A stretch of 64,000 nt of DNA from Apostichopus japonicus. Lineage: Eukaryota; Echinodermata; Holothuroidea; Aspidochirotida; Stichopodidae. Positions 22,575-34,500 of the stretch are shown in pieces. Numbering within the stretch: the stretch's first letter is position 1; every line of letters starts with the position of its first letter. The stretch covers positions 25,603,398-25,667,397 of the forward strand of contig NC_092577.1 in NCBI RefSeq assembly GCF_037975245.1, read 5' to 3'. The translations under genes and the position numbers were made by a program. The notes below the pieces were generated by a model. It was not told where the DNA came from and made no database searches. It saw only the letters and a list, made by a program, of their open reading frames with translations.

Positions 22575-22686
22575 GTGAGGTTATCTAACGAATAATCAAC
22601 GCTCTGTGTTTAATGCTATCGCTGGATGCACTCTGACTTCGCTTGTATTAAACCCAGAGCGTTGATTATTCTATATATAACCTCAC
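22575..22686. mobile_element. hairpin / MITE-like palindrome
   Basis: Two arms of about 40 bp (GTGAGGTTAT, then AATAATCAACGCTCTG, then GTTTAAT) face each other in inverted orientation, separated by about 30 bp. A few mismatches are present. This could be a short inverted-repeat transposon or a fold-back relic. No target duplication was identified. Confidence 0.45.
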
Positions 22687-23149
22687 TCTAGACAGTGAAA
22701 TAAATCCTAATTGTTAGATCAACATGAAACTTGGTACATAAGGTCATTGGAGCAAATTTGGTAATTATCATCAAAGTTCACGGGAAGTATATCTTATTAA
22801 CCACAGCAGCTATATTGACATGGTTTGCTATATAGTTGTAGGCTCATTTGCTCTGGAACAGGTGATTTGCATGGATACCGATGAAAAAAACACTGATAGC
22901 TCAATCATGCGAGACACTTGAGACCGATCACCTTGATTTATTTCTCAAGAAATGTTTCAATAGCATTTTACATCGGTGGAAATAATATAGATGGAGATAC
23001 AGCTGCATTGCTGCTCTTGTTTATCAACCAGTAATTAACTGTTTCGATTGACTGAATATCAACAATTAACTACCATTGACCAAACAGTCAACAGAAGCCC
23101 CATTTCTCGTAGGCCCAACAAGAAATTCAGTTGCTGACACTGTTCTCAT

Positions 23150-23377
23150 TCAACGACGCTGAGTTAGGTTCCAAAATGAGTCAATGTCGGTCAGCTTGCA
23201 CGCTTCCACGCGGTCGGGGTGCATGTCCAGCACCACCAGGTCGATCAGGCGTGCTTGGGACATGCTCGTCCGCAAAGAATTCTTCACAAAGCCGCGCTCG
23301 CATGAGCAGGAAGTTACTTGCAGGGTGAGAATTAGCTGGTAGGCACCAGCGACGTTTGGAAAATCCGCAACGACCAT
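23150..23377 (-). pseudogene. hAT transposase C-terminal dimerisation domain relic
   Basis: A 75-codon minus-strand frame reads YQLILTLQVTSCSCERGF, then NSLRTSMSQARL, then LVVLDMHPD. This fits the hAT dimerisation pattern (V-T-S/A-x-x-x-E-R-x-F, then L-R-x-x-M, then R-L-x-x-L). No catalytic core or further transposase was seen nearby, so it is a fragment. The AT-rich 23390-23510 tract downstream is low complexity. Confidence 0.55.
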
Positions 23378-23389
23378 GAAAGAGGCGAT

Positions 23390-23515
23390 TTCAAAAACCC
23401 TTTTTTTTAGAAATTTTTTAGAAATAATAAAATTTCATAAAATTTTTATAACATTTTATAAAATTATACTTTTTTAATTTTTTTTATAAATAAGAACATT
23501 TTATGACACCTTTGA
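23390..23515. repeat. AT-rich low-complexity tract
   Basis: Runs of TTTTT and AAATTTTATAA-like text without coding content, between the hAT relic and the LINE fragment. Confidence 0.6.
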
Positions 23516-23760
23516 CAAAATTGGGCCCCAATGGGCACGACATCACCGGTGCCTGGAGAGGTTGATGCTTTGCAAGCTCTCCAGGGTTGTAATACGTACG
23601 ATCTACGTTTTACCAGTGACGTGACCCGACAGAAGGGTGACACGTTTTGAGTGGTGTCGATGGTCGACAGTTACTCCATACGAACGTTCCGTATGGGTAA
23701 CTGTCATCCACGTAGGACTAGAGGTGCGTCAGGAACTTGTCGCAACTGTTTTAGATCGGT

Positions 23761-24367
23761 TTGGGGCTGTCAAAGCAGGACATTCCCTCCTTCCTCTTTA
23801 TTGCCGGGCATAAAGCTCACGTGCGTTATCCCGGTCAGCCCCGTACCTGCTTCAGGTGTGGGGAGACCGGGCACGAAGCCAAGGGCTGCCCAAACAAAAA
23901 GTGTGGGCGCTGCCTTCGTCTTGGGCATGATACCTCTGCTTGCCAAAGAGAAGTTGTGTGTTCACTCTGTGGAAAGGAGGGACATGTCTTTCGCGCTTGT
24001 CCCTCCTCTTATGTCTTTATGACAAAGAGTGGGGGTCAAGTAAAGTCCCTAAGTTCTGACGCACTTACTGCCTCGAAGGAAACTTCACGCAAGGAAGGGG
24101 AACCGGGTGAGGATTCACCTTCCGCACCTGGTTCACCCTCCCCCATTGTTGCAGTCGTTCCCCACACCGCATCCACCACACCGTGAAGGGGACACAGGGT
24201 CTCCACCAGCTTCCCCCATCAACTCGTCCAGTTCCGTCTCCAGTCCCGCGCCGGTATCGCCAGATCCGGAGGCTCTGTCTGACGGCGACTCCGGAGACTC
24301 GGTGATCATCGAGCCGAAGCGTGCCATTGGGACGAGCTGGTACGACGAGATGGGGGAACCCTCTTAA
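23761..24367 (+). pseudogene. LINE ORF1 remnant, family B copy 2 (frameshifted)
   Basis: Retains the three CCHC knuckles ([42 protein letters not shown]) and part of the Ser/Pro-rich tail. The frame breaks near 24186 and continues in another frame to about 24367. The N-terminal part carries the internal deletion. Confidence 0.75.
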
Positions 24368-24432
24368 AAAAAGGTCGGCCTCAAGTGACGACTCGGACGA
24401 TGATATGTCGTCTAGGGCGCGCTTGAAGCTTA

Positions 24433-25389
24433 ATGGCCCATACACTTTCAGTTGCCACTTTGAACGTGAATGGCATGATGGATCATCGCAAGCGCAGTCG
24501 CATTTTCCAGTATTGTAAGTCAATGGAGATCGACTGCGTTTGCCTGCAAGAAACACACATTTTGGAAGAAAATGTCCCTCTATGGGCTTTTGAGTGGGGT
24601 GGTGGGCTGCATGCTTCGTTTGGTTCGTCTTCATCCTGTGGCACTGTCATCCTTCTGTCACCTCGTCAGGCGGGTTGTGCCACTAGGGTGGAGACGGATC
24701 ACGAGGGCCGATTGGTTTGCATTCTATTCAAGTATCCACAGGGTAACATCTCCCTTTGCACAGTGTATGCTCCCAATCGGCCTTCTGCTAGACGAGATTT
24801 TTTTAACACGCTGCCTTCCTTTGTTCCTGGTAGTGCACCATGTGTCATGGTCGGAGACTTAAACTGTGTCCCAGACTCTGGTCTTGACAGACTCGGGGCT
24901 TCTGTGTCTGCTAGTCCTGACGCTGGCATCACAGAACTGGGCAGTTTTACCTCTGCAAACCTTTTAGCCGATGTCTGGAGGCATATGCATCCATGTAGTA
25001 CGGGGTACACGTGGGTGAGGCCTAACAAGGAAGATGCCTTCAGGATAGATCGAGTGTATGCGCCCGTTAGTTTGAAATTTTCGGGTTGCGTGACACTGGG
25101 CTGTCCGCGCTCTGATCATGACACCGTTGTAGCACGGTTTGTTTTGCCTTCCATTTTCCCAATCGGGCGGGGCCTATTGAAGCTTAACTGTCAGATACTT
25201 GGCGAGGAAGAGTTCCGCCAAGGTTTCGAAACCAGGTACAAAGGATGGCAAACCTTGAAGCCGGCCTTTGCCTCTACATCCCAATGGTGGGATGATGTCA
25301 AGTTGCGCATCAAACGTTACGCAATTCAGTATTGCGTGACCCGCGCACGGCGGCGGAGAGAAAATTCTCAAAGCTGTGCGCGGAGGTGA
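24433..25389 (+). pseudogene. LINE ORF2, endonuclease domain only (family B copy 2)
   Basis: ATG 24433 ([15 protein letters not shown]) to a stop at 25389, 318 residues. It contains the APE-like endonuclease motifs: TLNVNG, QETH, VYAPN, GDLNC, RIDRVY and SDHD. A frameshift near 25360 truncates the frame, and homology then stops, so the reverse transcriptase is missing. The full-length relative is at 46640-50032. Confidence 0.8.
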
Positions 25390-25559
25390 AGTTTGGCGAC
25401 CCTTCGGCTGTCATCGCTTTGCGGACTAAAAGTACCACGGTAGGCTTTCATAATTTCTTCTGGTGATCACCAAAAACTATAGGCTTCTTGTACTCAAATT
25501 CAAATTGGGTCTTTTAACATGAATATCATATAAATTGTACCTGTGATGACTCGCTCATA

Positions 25560-25692
25560 GCAGTCAAAGGGTCTGTTTCTGATGTCCTCAGAGCATTGAC
25601 ACCATCTCTGGCCTGAAGGCCATTGCCTCTAAAACGGCCTCATAAACAGGGCTGTAATCAGCTGCTGGCCCTCCACCTAAAATAAAATGATA
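25560..25692 (-). pseudogene. Myb/SANT-like gene, possible downstream exon
   Basis: After a TTTTATTTTAG acceptor near 25680, the minus strand reads GGGPAADYSPVYEAVLEAMA, then a stop. A Gly-rich start followed by an acidic helix is what I expect after a Myb/SANT-like domain in Harbinger-associated proteins, but the match is loose and the frame is short. Confidence 0.3.
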
Positions 25693-25919
25693 TGAACAAT
25701 GTTTATCCAATTTGCATTTAATTATATGTCAAGAAAACCGTGATGGATGTGAGGTGCCAATAATTGCTATTTACCTGTTGTATGTTTTGCTCTTTGATAT
25801 TTTTTTGGCCAGAATCTTCAGTTCTGACCACTATTTCTTAAGCTCAGAGGCACTTTTCTGAGGCTCCCCCTGCAATCCTGATGGAATGTTCAGCTTTCTC
25901 CTAGTAGCTTTTTGGTTCC

Positions 25920-27640
25920 TTGCTAAAAGCAAAGGAACCTATGTATTCAGGTTGGCGTGTGTGTGTGTGTGACGCTTTAGCTTGTATGCACGATAACTCA
26001 ACAAGGGATTGACTGATCATGATCAAACTTGGTGGGTGGGTGGCCCATAGTGAGTAGATGAACCCTATTGTTTTTGGTGCCCACAAAGGTCACCAAAGGT
26101 CAGTTATGGTCCAAAAACCCAAAATACTAGAACTGCAATAACTCCCAGTGCCAATGTGCGACAAGGTTGATATTTTGGGACAAGTTGTGAACTGGTTAGG
26201 GGAACATTTTGAAACTTAACGGTCATGTGATCTGAGGTCACCAAAGGTCAATTAATGTTAAAAAACTAGTATTTTTGCGATAACTTGAGAACGAATTGTC
26301 CGTTAGGGTTGGGAGTTGCTTCAGTGTAATCCAATTGTCGACCCACATCTGGGTGACCCTTGACCTCAATTTGACCTCTGGTGACCTTTTCATGTTTTGG
26401 GGATTTTTACAGTTTTGATGCTATTTTCAGATGTCAAAGGTACCTTCCGATCATAAATATCGATAGGTTGACCCCCCCGTGTGACCTTTGTGTGCGAACT
26501 TATATGGGGTCAAAGTTTTCGGTCGAGAGTTAGGATGGCTGTACACACTTGTGTTGATTTTTGGAATCAGCAGATCAAACTACATTTGAAACCAAGGTCA
26601 AAAGGTCAAAGGTCACATTAGAAAAAATGTGCTTAGTTTGGGAGAAAACGGGCGAAAAAGAAAATGTTTGGTTTTGATACTAGATTTGGATATCAAAGGT
26701 ACCTTCCGATCAAAAATGTCAATGGGTTGACACACGGGTGACCTTTGTGTGTAGAGTTATACAAGGTCAAAGACATTTCAGACATTTAATGCAATAACTC
26801 CCAGTGCCAAGGTGTAACAAGGTTGATATTTTGGGACAAGTTGCAAATGGTATTTAGGAATATTTTCAAACTTAACGGTCGTGTGATCCGAGGTCATCAA
26901 AGGTCAATTGATGTTAAAAAACTAGTATTTTGGGTGAGAAAATGGGCAAAGAAAAAAATGTTTGAATTTTTAGTTTTGATGCTATATTCACGTCTCACCA
27001 ATCAAATATGTCAATAGGTTTACCCCAGGTGACCTTTGTGGGTTCAGTTATATGAGGTCAAAGTAAATTTTCAGACATTTAGTGCAATAATTCCCAGTTC
27101 CAAGGTGTGTCACGGTTGATATTTTGGGACAAGTTGACCCCCGTGTGACCTTCGTGTGCGAAGTTATACGAGGTCAAAGTTAAAAAATATTAATGAGGTC
27201 ACGTGTCAAACGTGAAAAACTCCCAAGTTGCAATAACTTGGCTACTATTTATTGGAATTTCGTCAAACTTGGTATGATGATATTGGTAGATAGTCTCCAC
27301 ACACTGATGTGTGTTGCAATTGATATCATGCATGTTTATAAGGGGGGCCTAGCATTATTTCGTTATGAAAAGTTTGTATGCACAATAACTCAACAAGGGA
27401 ATGACCAATCATTACCATACTGGTGAGTGGGTGGCCCATAGTAAGTAGATTAACCCTGTTGATTTTGGTGCTCATATCATGAATATTAATGAGGTCATGG
27501 GGTCAAACGTGAAATACTCCAAATTGCAATTACTTGGCTACTATTACTAGTCGGAATTTCGTCAAACTTGGTATGATGATGATGGTACTGATGTGTGTTG
27601 CAATTGATATCAGGGCTTAGCATTACTTTGGCAACAAAAG
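25920..27640. repeat. AGGTCA-rich dispersed/tandem repeat block
   Basis: Several diverged sub-blocks repeat AATAACTCAACAAGGGA, GATCAAACTTGGT, GGTGGCCCATAGT, CAAAGGTCACC, AACTCCCAGTGCCAAGGTG and GATATTTTGGGACAAGTTG. The AGGTCA hexamer and its complement occur dozens of times, including closely spaced direct repeats near 26594. GT dinucleotide runs lie near 25960. No gene is supported. Confidence 0.6.
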
Positions 27641-28384
27641 TTTGTGAGCATAAATTACTGTTGTTGTGTCAGGGCTTTGTTAGAAATTTCCCTATGAATG
27701 GAACTAATGAACAGCAGCAAGGAACCATGAAATGTTTTCATTCTGGTTTCTTTTAGTCTTCTACCTGTTGGATATGCATGGAGGTTAAAACACAATTCAG
27801 AAAGCCCAACAATAAGTCCTTCAGCTATAAAAAACAAGAACTTATAAATCTAAATTTTTATATTGCTTCTGGCATTCATTACAAAATTAGTTACTATGTT
27901 AGTTACAATATCACCTAAATTATGTAATGCTTTATTTTCCTAACAGATTTGAACTTAAACACATGAATTAATGTTTAATACTTATACTTTCTCAATAAAT
28001 TTCCACATGTCATATCCATTTTGTGCTATGTCAAGATTCCACTTCTCTTTATCCGTTTACATTATGACAGAGCATTAGGTGATATTACTGGCTATGTTTT
28101 CAACTTCAAATAGTGTCATTACGCACACACATACGGTACAATTTATATTCCAAACAGATACGCAGTATAGAACATATCCTCAAGTCCCACAATTCTGCTG
28201 AGTACATATTTTTGCTGCACAATGAAAGCATGCATGTATCTTAAAAAGGAAAACCATTGTATGTTTACTCAGACAACATCACACCTTTTGATTCATACTC
28301 TGCCAATACTAAATGCAAAATGTACTGATTGTATTCAATTGAAAAAAAAAAACAAGCTGCCAAATGATTAGTTTGATGTGCTTA

Positions 28385-28530
28385 GGCTTTTAAAAGTCTT
28401 ACCTTCCGTGAGCAATGTCCAGCTCGACCAAACAATTTGTCGCGATTTTCTTTGACAAACTGGCAAACAATAAACATTTCTTGCTGGGAAAAATTGTTCT
28501 TCCTGCATTTTTTTTCTTTAAAGTTAGACT
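28385..28530 (-). CDS. Myb/SANT-like domain exon (possible Harbinger-associated protein)
   Basis: The minus strand reads NNFSQQEMFIVCQFVKENR then DKLFGRAGHCSRK, ending at AAG|GTAAGAC near 28403. The aromatic/acidic spacing resembles the first helices of Myb/SANT-like (GT1-type) domains found with Harbinger transposons. Only one exon is recognisable here, with a weak partner at 25560-25692. A stretch at 29733-29740 reads ATG|GTGAGT on the same strand and could be a minimal start exon. The assignment is by pattern, and decay is likely. Confidence 0.4.
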
Positions 28531-28549
28531 AGGAAAAATATGAAAAAAT

Positions 28550-30720
28550 AGTTACTGTGAAAATTGTCAAGTTATCATTAACGACTCAAGAACATTGTTC
28601 TCTAAACTTAACGAGCCAGCCTTGCTAATACAAGGCTAAACCCCATGACCTCTATTTTGAGTTCCAACAGTCAATGGGTATAGGCTAGCAGCACACACAG
28701 CTGCTCATCCCATTGAACAGCTTTAATTGTAATAACTTCCCAAGCCAGGTCCCTTGAAATATGATCACTTAAAACGTGTTTGTACTTAATAGTACAGTCC
28801 CAGCCCAACTTAGCTACTCTGGCCTTGGCTTAGTGGGCAGATAAAGTTGCTTGCCTTGTGTGCAGCTAGCAAGGAAGGTCTATAATCACAAAAACCCTGT
28901 TTACCTGCAGTGTTGCCTTTCAAAATGACGACTTCCTATTTAACAATGCTTTAGGCCTGGACTGAAACAATCCAAAATCAATCATTTTACATCACTAAGG
29001 ATGTAAACTCCCGGTCAGCTCAAGTTCAGCCAAAAGAAACATAGGGTATACAAATCATACGTTAGTGTGTGTAGGTTAGGCCCTGTAGGGCTAGGCTAAT
29101 ACTGCTTTTATTTTTCTTAAATTAGGCTAGTTAGGCCTTAGTCGGAAGCAAGGTGACTTTCACTTTTGTTCAGAGTTAAGGCTTTGAGGGGTGGAAGTGC
29201 AATAACTAAACCTCTCTCTTTAGTCTTAGACTTCATACAAAGTTCCTGTGTACGAAATTGTGACAATTTATCAAAATCAGTCACTGATCCCACTGGTAAT
29301 CATTAGCCGGGTGCCGTTATAGGCCTAAGTATACTGTATAGTATTGTAGTACTAAGCCTAAGTCGTCCGTGTAATAATACAGGCGTATACTTATGAAGTT
29401 TATCCTTTATACAGTAGCCATTGCTTATATAACTTTGTGCTGCTGATAGGTCTAAACTTTTGTAAAGATGTAGGCAGGCCTAACGTTGTCCCGGGTATTG
29501 ATCTAGGCTCTAGTACATAGCCTACATATAACACTGACTGCCTGTATTAAACTACTTTAACGTACGCAAAGAGTACCAAGTTGGCAGATAAAATGCGGTC
29601 AACGGACGATCTTTCAATGTTTGTGAGTCGTAACACACAACGAACCAATGCAATAAAACATGGCAAATGTCAGTCTTGTAATGATTGTGGTTAAATGTTT
29701 ATTCTGACACATTTATCTGATATTTACTCACCATTTTGATGACACATAATGCGCCGACAGGTTGTTCGCTGTGTCAAAACTTCGGAGACACAAGTGGATT
29801 TGAGGTCACAAAAGGTCAAAGTAGCCTCGTCCACGAACCATTTCTTAATAAAAATCAAGCGTAGCTTAAGTTTGATTTTGTGGAACACTACTTAACGATC
29901 GAACTTACGCTACGATCTATCGGATAAGAATCAAACTTAAAGCAGCATTTTGCGTTTGGTCGCCGTTTTCTACTTTTTGACATGTCCATCGAGTTTTTTA
30001 CATATATCAATCACAAAACAGCAAACTAAGATATTAGCCAAGTTTTTCCCTGCCAACAACGTTAATTGGCGAGTAATTAATGATTTTTGCAGATAATGAG
30101 AACAGTGTCCACGACAAATTCCACAGTTACAATTAATCGCATAGTTTCCCCAAACCCACTAGTTTGAATTCAACCAATCAGAGATTCAGGTTTAGTTATG
30201 AGCCGTTGCTATAAATAGATTCAAGACTGCGTTGGTACAACGTGGGAGTTATTATGGAACTCTCTGGTGCAACTGCCATATAGACTGTACACAAATCAAG
30301 CACGGTGTTGTATTTCGTAGGCCTATTGGTCAATGAAGTTCGTAGTGTTTAAATATTCATATTTATGGGCGAGGTTTATTTGGATCCCAACGGAAAATAT
30401 CTTGGAGAAAAACAAAGTTAGCCAATTTTTCGACTTTTATGCCACCATTTGAAGTAAGATTTTAATAGATAAGCTAGTTATGTATGTCGTTATGGCATAG
30501 TGGAGTCAGGTGAGGTTGAGAAAATCATAGAAAAGGACGCAAAATACTGCTTTATAGGATTGGTTGAGGTGTTTAACATGTCTATTTTGTATGAAAGAGC
30601 ACAAAAAGACAAAAAGAAAAGTGAAGAAACTACCATGATAGCATGCTCTGTTAAGGAGATATGACACTTTGAAGATATCAAAATTTCTTTGAAAACGACT
30701 CGTGTAGAAAGACTTACTGT
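28550..30720. other. intergenic, no supported coding gene
   Basis: Contains AGGCCTA-type motifs around 29050-29520, an AGGTCA direct repeat with 4-bp spacing at about 29801 (AGGTCACAAAAGGTCA), and an imperfect ATCAA/TTTGAT palindrome near 29852-29935. No conserved frame was seen. Confidence 0.4.
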
Positions 30721-30727
30721 GAGGGTG

Positions 30728-30735
30728 TGACGTCA
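30728..30735. promoter_or_regulatory. CRE-like palindrome TGACGTCA
   Basis: Within TGTGACGTCACA, about 650 bp upstream of the ATP6V1H start codon. A related but imperfect TGTGACATCACA is at about 30929. Both could belong to a dispersed repeat, so a regulatory role is only possible. Confidence 0.25.
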
Positions 30736-30995
30736 CATCCTCACTTCCTTAACATTTTTGAATATCTTTCTTTGATAATTGACATTTTTTAACACATTTG
30801 AAATAAATATAATGAAATTTTTTTCAGATGTTTAATCTCAAATACTTCTTTTGACAAATATGAGATCTCCTGACATATCTTTTGGTTGAAAGTCATGAAA
30901 TCTCACAAAATATTTACATATTTGAGGATGTGACATCACAGCTTTCAGCAGTTTCTATACAATCTGATAAAACTTTACACTTGAATATCTCTTAG

Positions 30996-31167
30996 TCTAA
31001 GTTAGTCTTTGTGTCATTAATGGTTACTCGTCATGGTTTGTGACTACCGAACAGTATTCTGAATTATGTCGTATTTGGCGTTCTAAGTTAGTCTTTGTGT
31101 CATTAATGGTTACTCGTCATGGTTTGTGACTACCGAACAGTATTCTGAATTATGTCGTATTTGGCGT
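30996..31167. repeat. perfect 86-bp tandem duplication upstream of ATP6V1H
   Basis: 30996-31081 (TCTAAGTTAGTCTTTGTGTC ... GTATTTGGCGT) is repeated exactly at 31082-31167. It ends about 210 bp before the ATP6V1H start codon, in the likely promoter. Confidence 0.9.
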
Positions 31168-31180
31168 TCCATACTTGGGG

Positions 31181-31195
31181 TATAAATCACATGAC
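31181..31195 (+). promoter_or_regulatory. TATA-like box and E-box upstream of ATP6V1H
   Basis: TATAAAT at 31181 overlaps ATCACATGAC at 31186-31195, about 190 bp before the ATG. The latter differs from the lysosomal CLEAR element GTCACGTGAC at two of ten bases. V-ATPase genes are known CLEAR targets in vertebrates; function here is a guess. Confidence 0.25.
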
Positions 31196-31380
31196 TGCAC
31201 GGTAATAACAAAACTGTGACTCAAATCTTGCCAAATTGATCTTACGTTAGTATACAGTACAATACATGCACACATACGTACGATTGTCCTGTAGGAAAGA
31301 CTAAGTAGAGTGCAGTAGGACGTATAGTATCAGCCCTAGGACTGAAAAGAAGACACTTAAACCCAGACATTTGCGTGATA

Positions 31381-31532
31381 ATGTCCGGAATATACGAACA
31401 CTTGCAGAATGAAACTGAGCCCAACGGTCGTGGCTTGGTTCCCAGACCTGCAGATTTGCCGCCTTTGAATCTTTTCGAGCGAGAAGCGAGTGGTGTGCGG
31501 AATCACACAGTTAACTGGCAGTCCTATGTTCA
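31381..31532 (+). CDS. ATP6V1H: ATP6V1H coding exon 1
   Basis: ATG 31381 ([11 protein letters not shown]) through [10 protein letters not shown], donor CA|GTATGT, phase 2. The last ten residues match the family; the first 40 are lineage-specific. Confidence 0.85.
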
Positions 31533-34500
31533 GTATGTCATTACCATTAAGCCAGTGTTATTCTAAGTTAGCTATGTAGGCCTAAGTCGTCGGTCGGTAT
31601 AGTCGACCACGAACGCACTAAGTAGTAAGTACGTCTGTTTTATATTTATTTGCAGTTGTTTGTCGTTATGCCAAACTTTTACCATAATTTAACTGGAGGG
31701 ATCATGTCCCATTTGTCGCCCGATAGAATATTCTATTATGAAAGAGGATTAGGGGTGTTATGTATAAATTGTTGGCTAAACTGCAGAATAGCCCGCTACT
31801 TTAAAATATTTTTATAGATAGGCTACGAGGTACGCAGTAGAAAAATATTTAAAGATAGCCTACGTGGTACCCAGACCTTCATACAAAATTTATAAACTTA
31901 AATTGTAAGCCACTAAATATTTTCCCATGAATACCGTGATTGAAGTGAATGACAACTTCCTGCTTAAAATCTCCTCCCAAAGTCTAAGTAAACAATCAAG
32001 TCAGATTTAACCGATAAATTGATCCTCTTCAATTAAGCGTTTAAAAGCCGACTTCGTAACGCTTTTATGTTTTCCCTACACAGTCGGAGTATTCTGCAGG
32101 TACTCCGTTCCCTGATCAAGAAAAACATTTATTTTCAGTGGCTAACACCCTAATGTCTAATCGAGGTAAAATTATCAAATATACCAAAAACGGCTATGCG
32201 GTACGTGGTCCACAGTGATCCTAACTTTACTACGTACCGCGTAGCCATCAATTAATTTTTTTTTAGATCAACCACATACCACGTAGCCATTTATTAAACA
32301 TATTATACTTCCATTGTGTACAATTAAAACAGTCACGGCGTACCGCGTACCACATGATTTACATAAACCCTGATTTCACTACGTACCTCGTAGTCATCAA
32401 TAAAAAATTTACATTTCAACCACGTACCACGTAGCCATTTATAAAACATGTTATATTCCCTTGTGTGCGATAATAACAGTCACGACTTACCAATCCAAAA
32501 ATTTAAGACGTTCCACGTACCGGGAACCACGTAGCCAAATCAAAAGTAACTTGAAATCTATTCGGACCACGTAGGCGAATACTTTTAAATTACCGCACCA
32601 GAAATGAATACTCTGTCCAAGTACCACCTACCACGTAGCCAAATCAAAGACATATTAAAATAAACTACATCAGGAATCATTTGAAATCCGATATTTCCAA
32701 AACGCCCTCAATTAAAGCAAAGGACTTAAATTCCGTACAATTATAACGTGAAGAGAAATGATTAAGTCCAGCGCTATGGACTGTACTGGAACATTTCCAA
32801 AAAATGTCCAAGTACAAAATAACTCTCACGCCCTCTATATAACTTACGACTGCGTACTGCGTATCTTGATTTCACCAAAAAGGATATCAGAAAAACAACG
32901 GGGTATTCTGCAGCTACTCCAAATTGTTGTTGTTTCCAAGTTATTTTGAGAATGACACTTCACGAACCTATTTTTATGTAGTACATTATGGATGTGTGGG
33001 ACATGATCCCTATTTGTGAATGAAGTATTATTATGAATGCAGAGTCTGCAAACTTCCCTCCACGCTATACAGTTGCGGTCAAGCTTTTACTAAACCGATT
33101 TGAATTCTGAAGCGAGTTGAACAAAAGGGCACTCTTAATTAAAAGTCAAAATGTATCCAAACGTTCTGCAAAGATAGTGTGTTTATACGCCGTAAATTCT
33201 GCGAAGGCAAGACATTCTTGAAAATAAGTAAGGAAATCTGAATTAATACTGCAGGATCTAAAAAGCTAATTTTCTTGTTTTCCCAGTGGGCCAATTGGGT
33301 ACAGTAACAAAAACGTTGCCATTTTGCAAGGACAAGTTTAAAAAATGATGGTCTTTGTAGTTAGCATACATGTGTGGCGTAGCTTAATATTGTTTTGCTT
33401 GACATTTGGTATGTTATTATAGGTTCCCAGGGGTTCTTGGCGCATATATTTAATGCAATGGCTGATTAATTTCTCAACTTTACGTACCACTCATTGAGGC
33501 TTATGTGCTGTTTTTGTGCTTATGTGCTGTTTTTATGGAACTTTCGAGTAGCCGATTGTCACGTTCGTTGATAAATGACCAATAAATTTTATATGTGAGG
33601 TTTGATAACGTAGAAGTGTTTATAGAATTGTGGCGGCACGTCACTGGTAGTGGCAGATTTTGCAACATAAGCTACAGCTCTAATGACTCTCAAAACCACC
33701 AAAGTTATTCTGTTTACTTGTGAAAAATAAACAGCTTTGTGTTGTCATGACGCTGTGCTCATTACTTCAGCTGGCGGGAATTCAGCCATGGGACCAATAT
33801 GCACACTATATGCATAATGAGCAAGTGGTGCGAGATTTCCGCCAGTCTGGAGAAGGCGGTTAGATCTGCGAGGCTTCCCTAACAGTGACACATCCATAGA
33901 TAAGGCTGCTCACAAGGCTGTAACCACACCCAAATAACCTAGTTGCCCAGTAACAAACATATGTACAGAAAGATCTATAGTATACAACAATATAATATAA
34001 TGAGACCAGAGTAAGCAGATGGTTACATGTAATATCTGGGCATGGGTGTACTGCAAGTAATTACCACAGATGCACAGTAAGTATAGGTAAGTAACATTAG
34101 GCAGTGGATACACACTATGTAGGCTGGAACCCTAGAGAGTGGTGTGGCTGACCTTAGGGAGTAGTTTTCTCTAGTTACTTTAAAGTCATTACAAAATTGC
34201 AAATTGGCAGATGTAATGTCTCATCTTACTTTCAGCAGCTTTGCACACCACTCAGTGCACTCACCCACTTTTTGTTTCATAGTCCACATGCTCCTGTTAA
34301 ATTTTGAGGAGGGCTTTAAATTTAACTTATTTGGCAGATTAGGATAGCTTAGGACAGTCGATGATGATTGCAACACTGATATTCCATGAATCGATACTTG
34401 CTTCCTGTTCAAAACAACAGATGGTATTTCCATAGCTATATGAACTGAATGAGTCTTGCTGGATTTGTTATTCTGATCAGCAGTTTTTATCTTGCTTCTT

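Larger units (their letters stand above)
23551..25441 (+). mobile_element. Tx1-type LINE family B, internal fragment with deletions
   Basis: Collinear with the full-length element at 46473-51444. It starts at GTGCCTGGAGAGGTTGATGC in ORF1 and ends near AAAAGTACCACGGT, just after the endonuclease part of ORF2. About 80 bases are deleted at 23778 (GTCAAAGC joins AGGACATTCC) and further bases are missing at about 25424. Both element ends, including the reverse transcriptase and 3' tail, are absent, so this is not a simple 5'-truncated insertion. Confidence 0.8.

Noticed and set aside
27655..27837. Minus-strand ORF beginning AEGLIVGLSELCF
   Set aside because: Acceptor and donor are possible, but no homology or partner exon was recognised.
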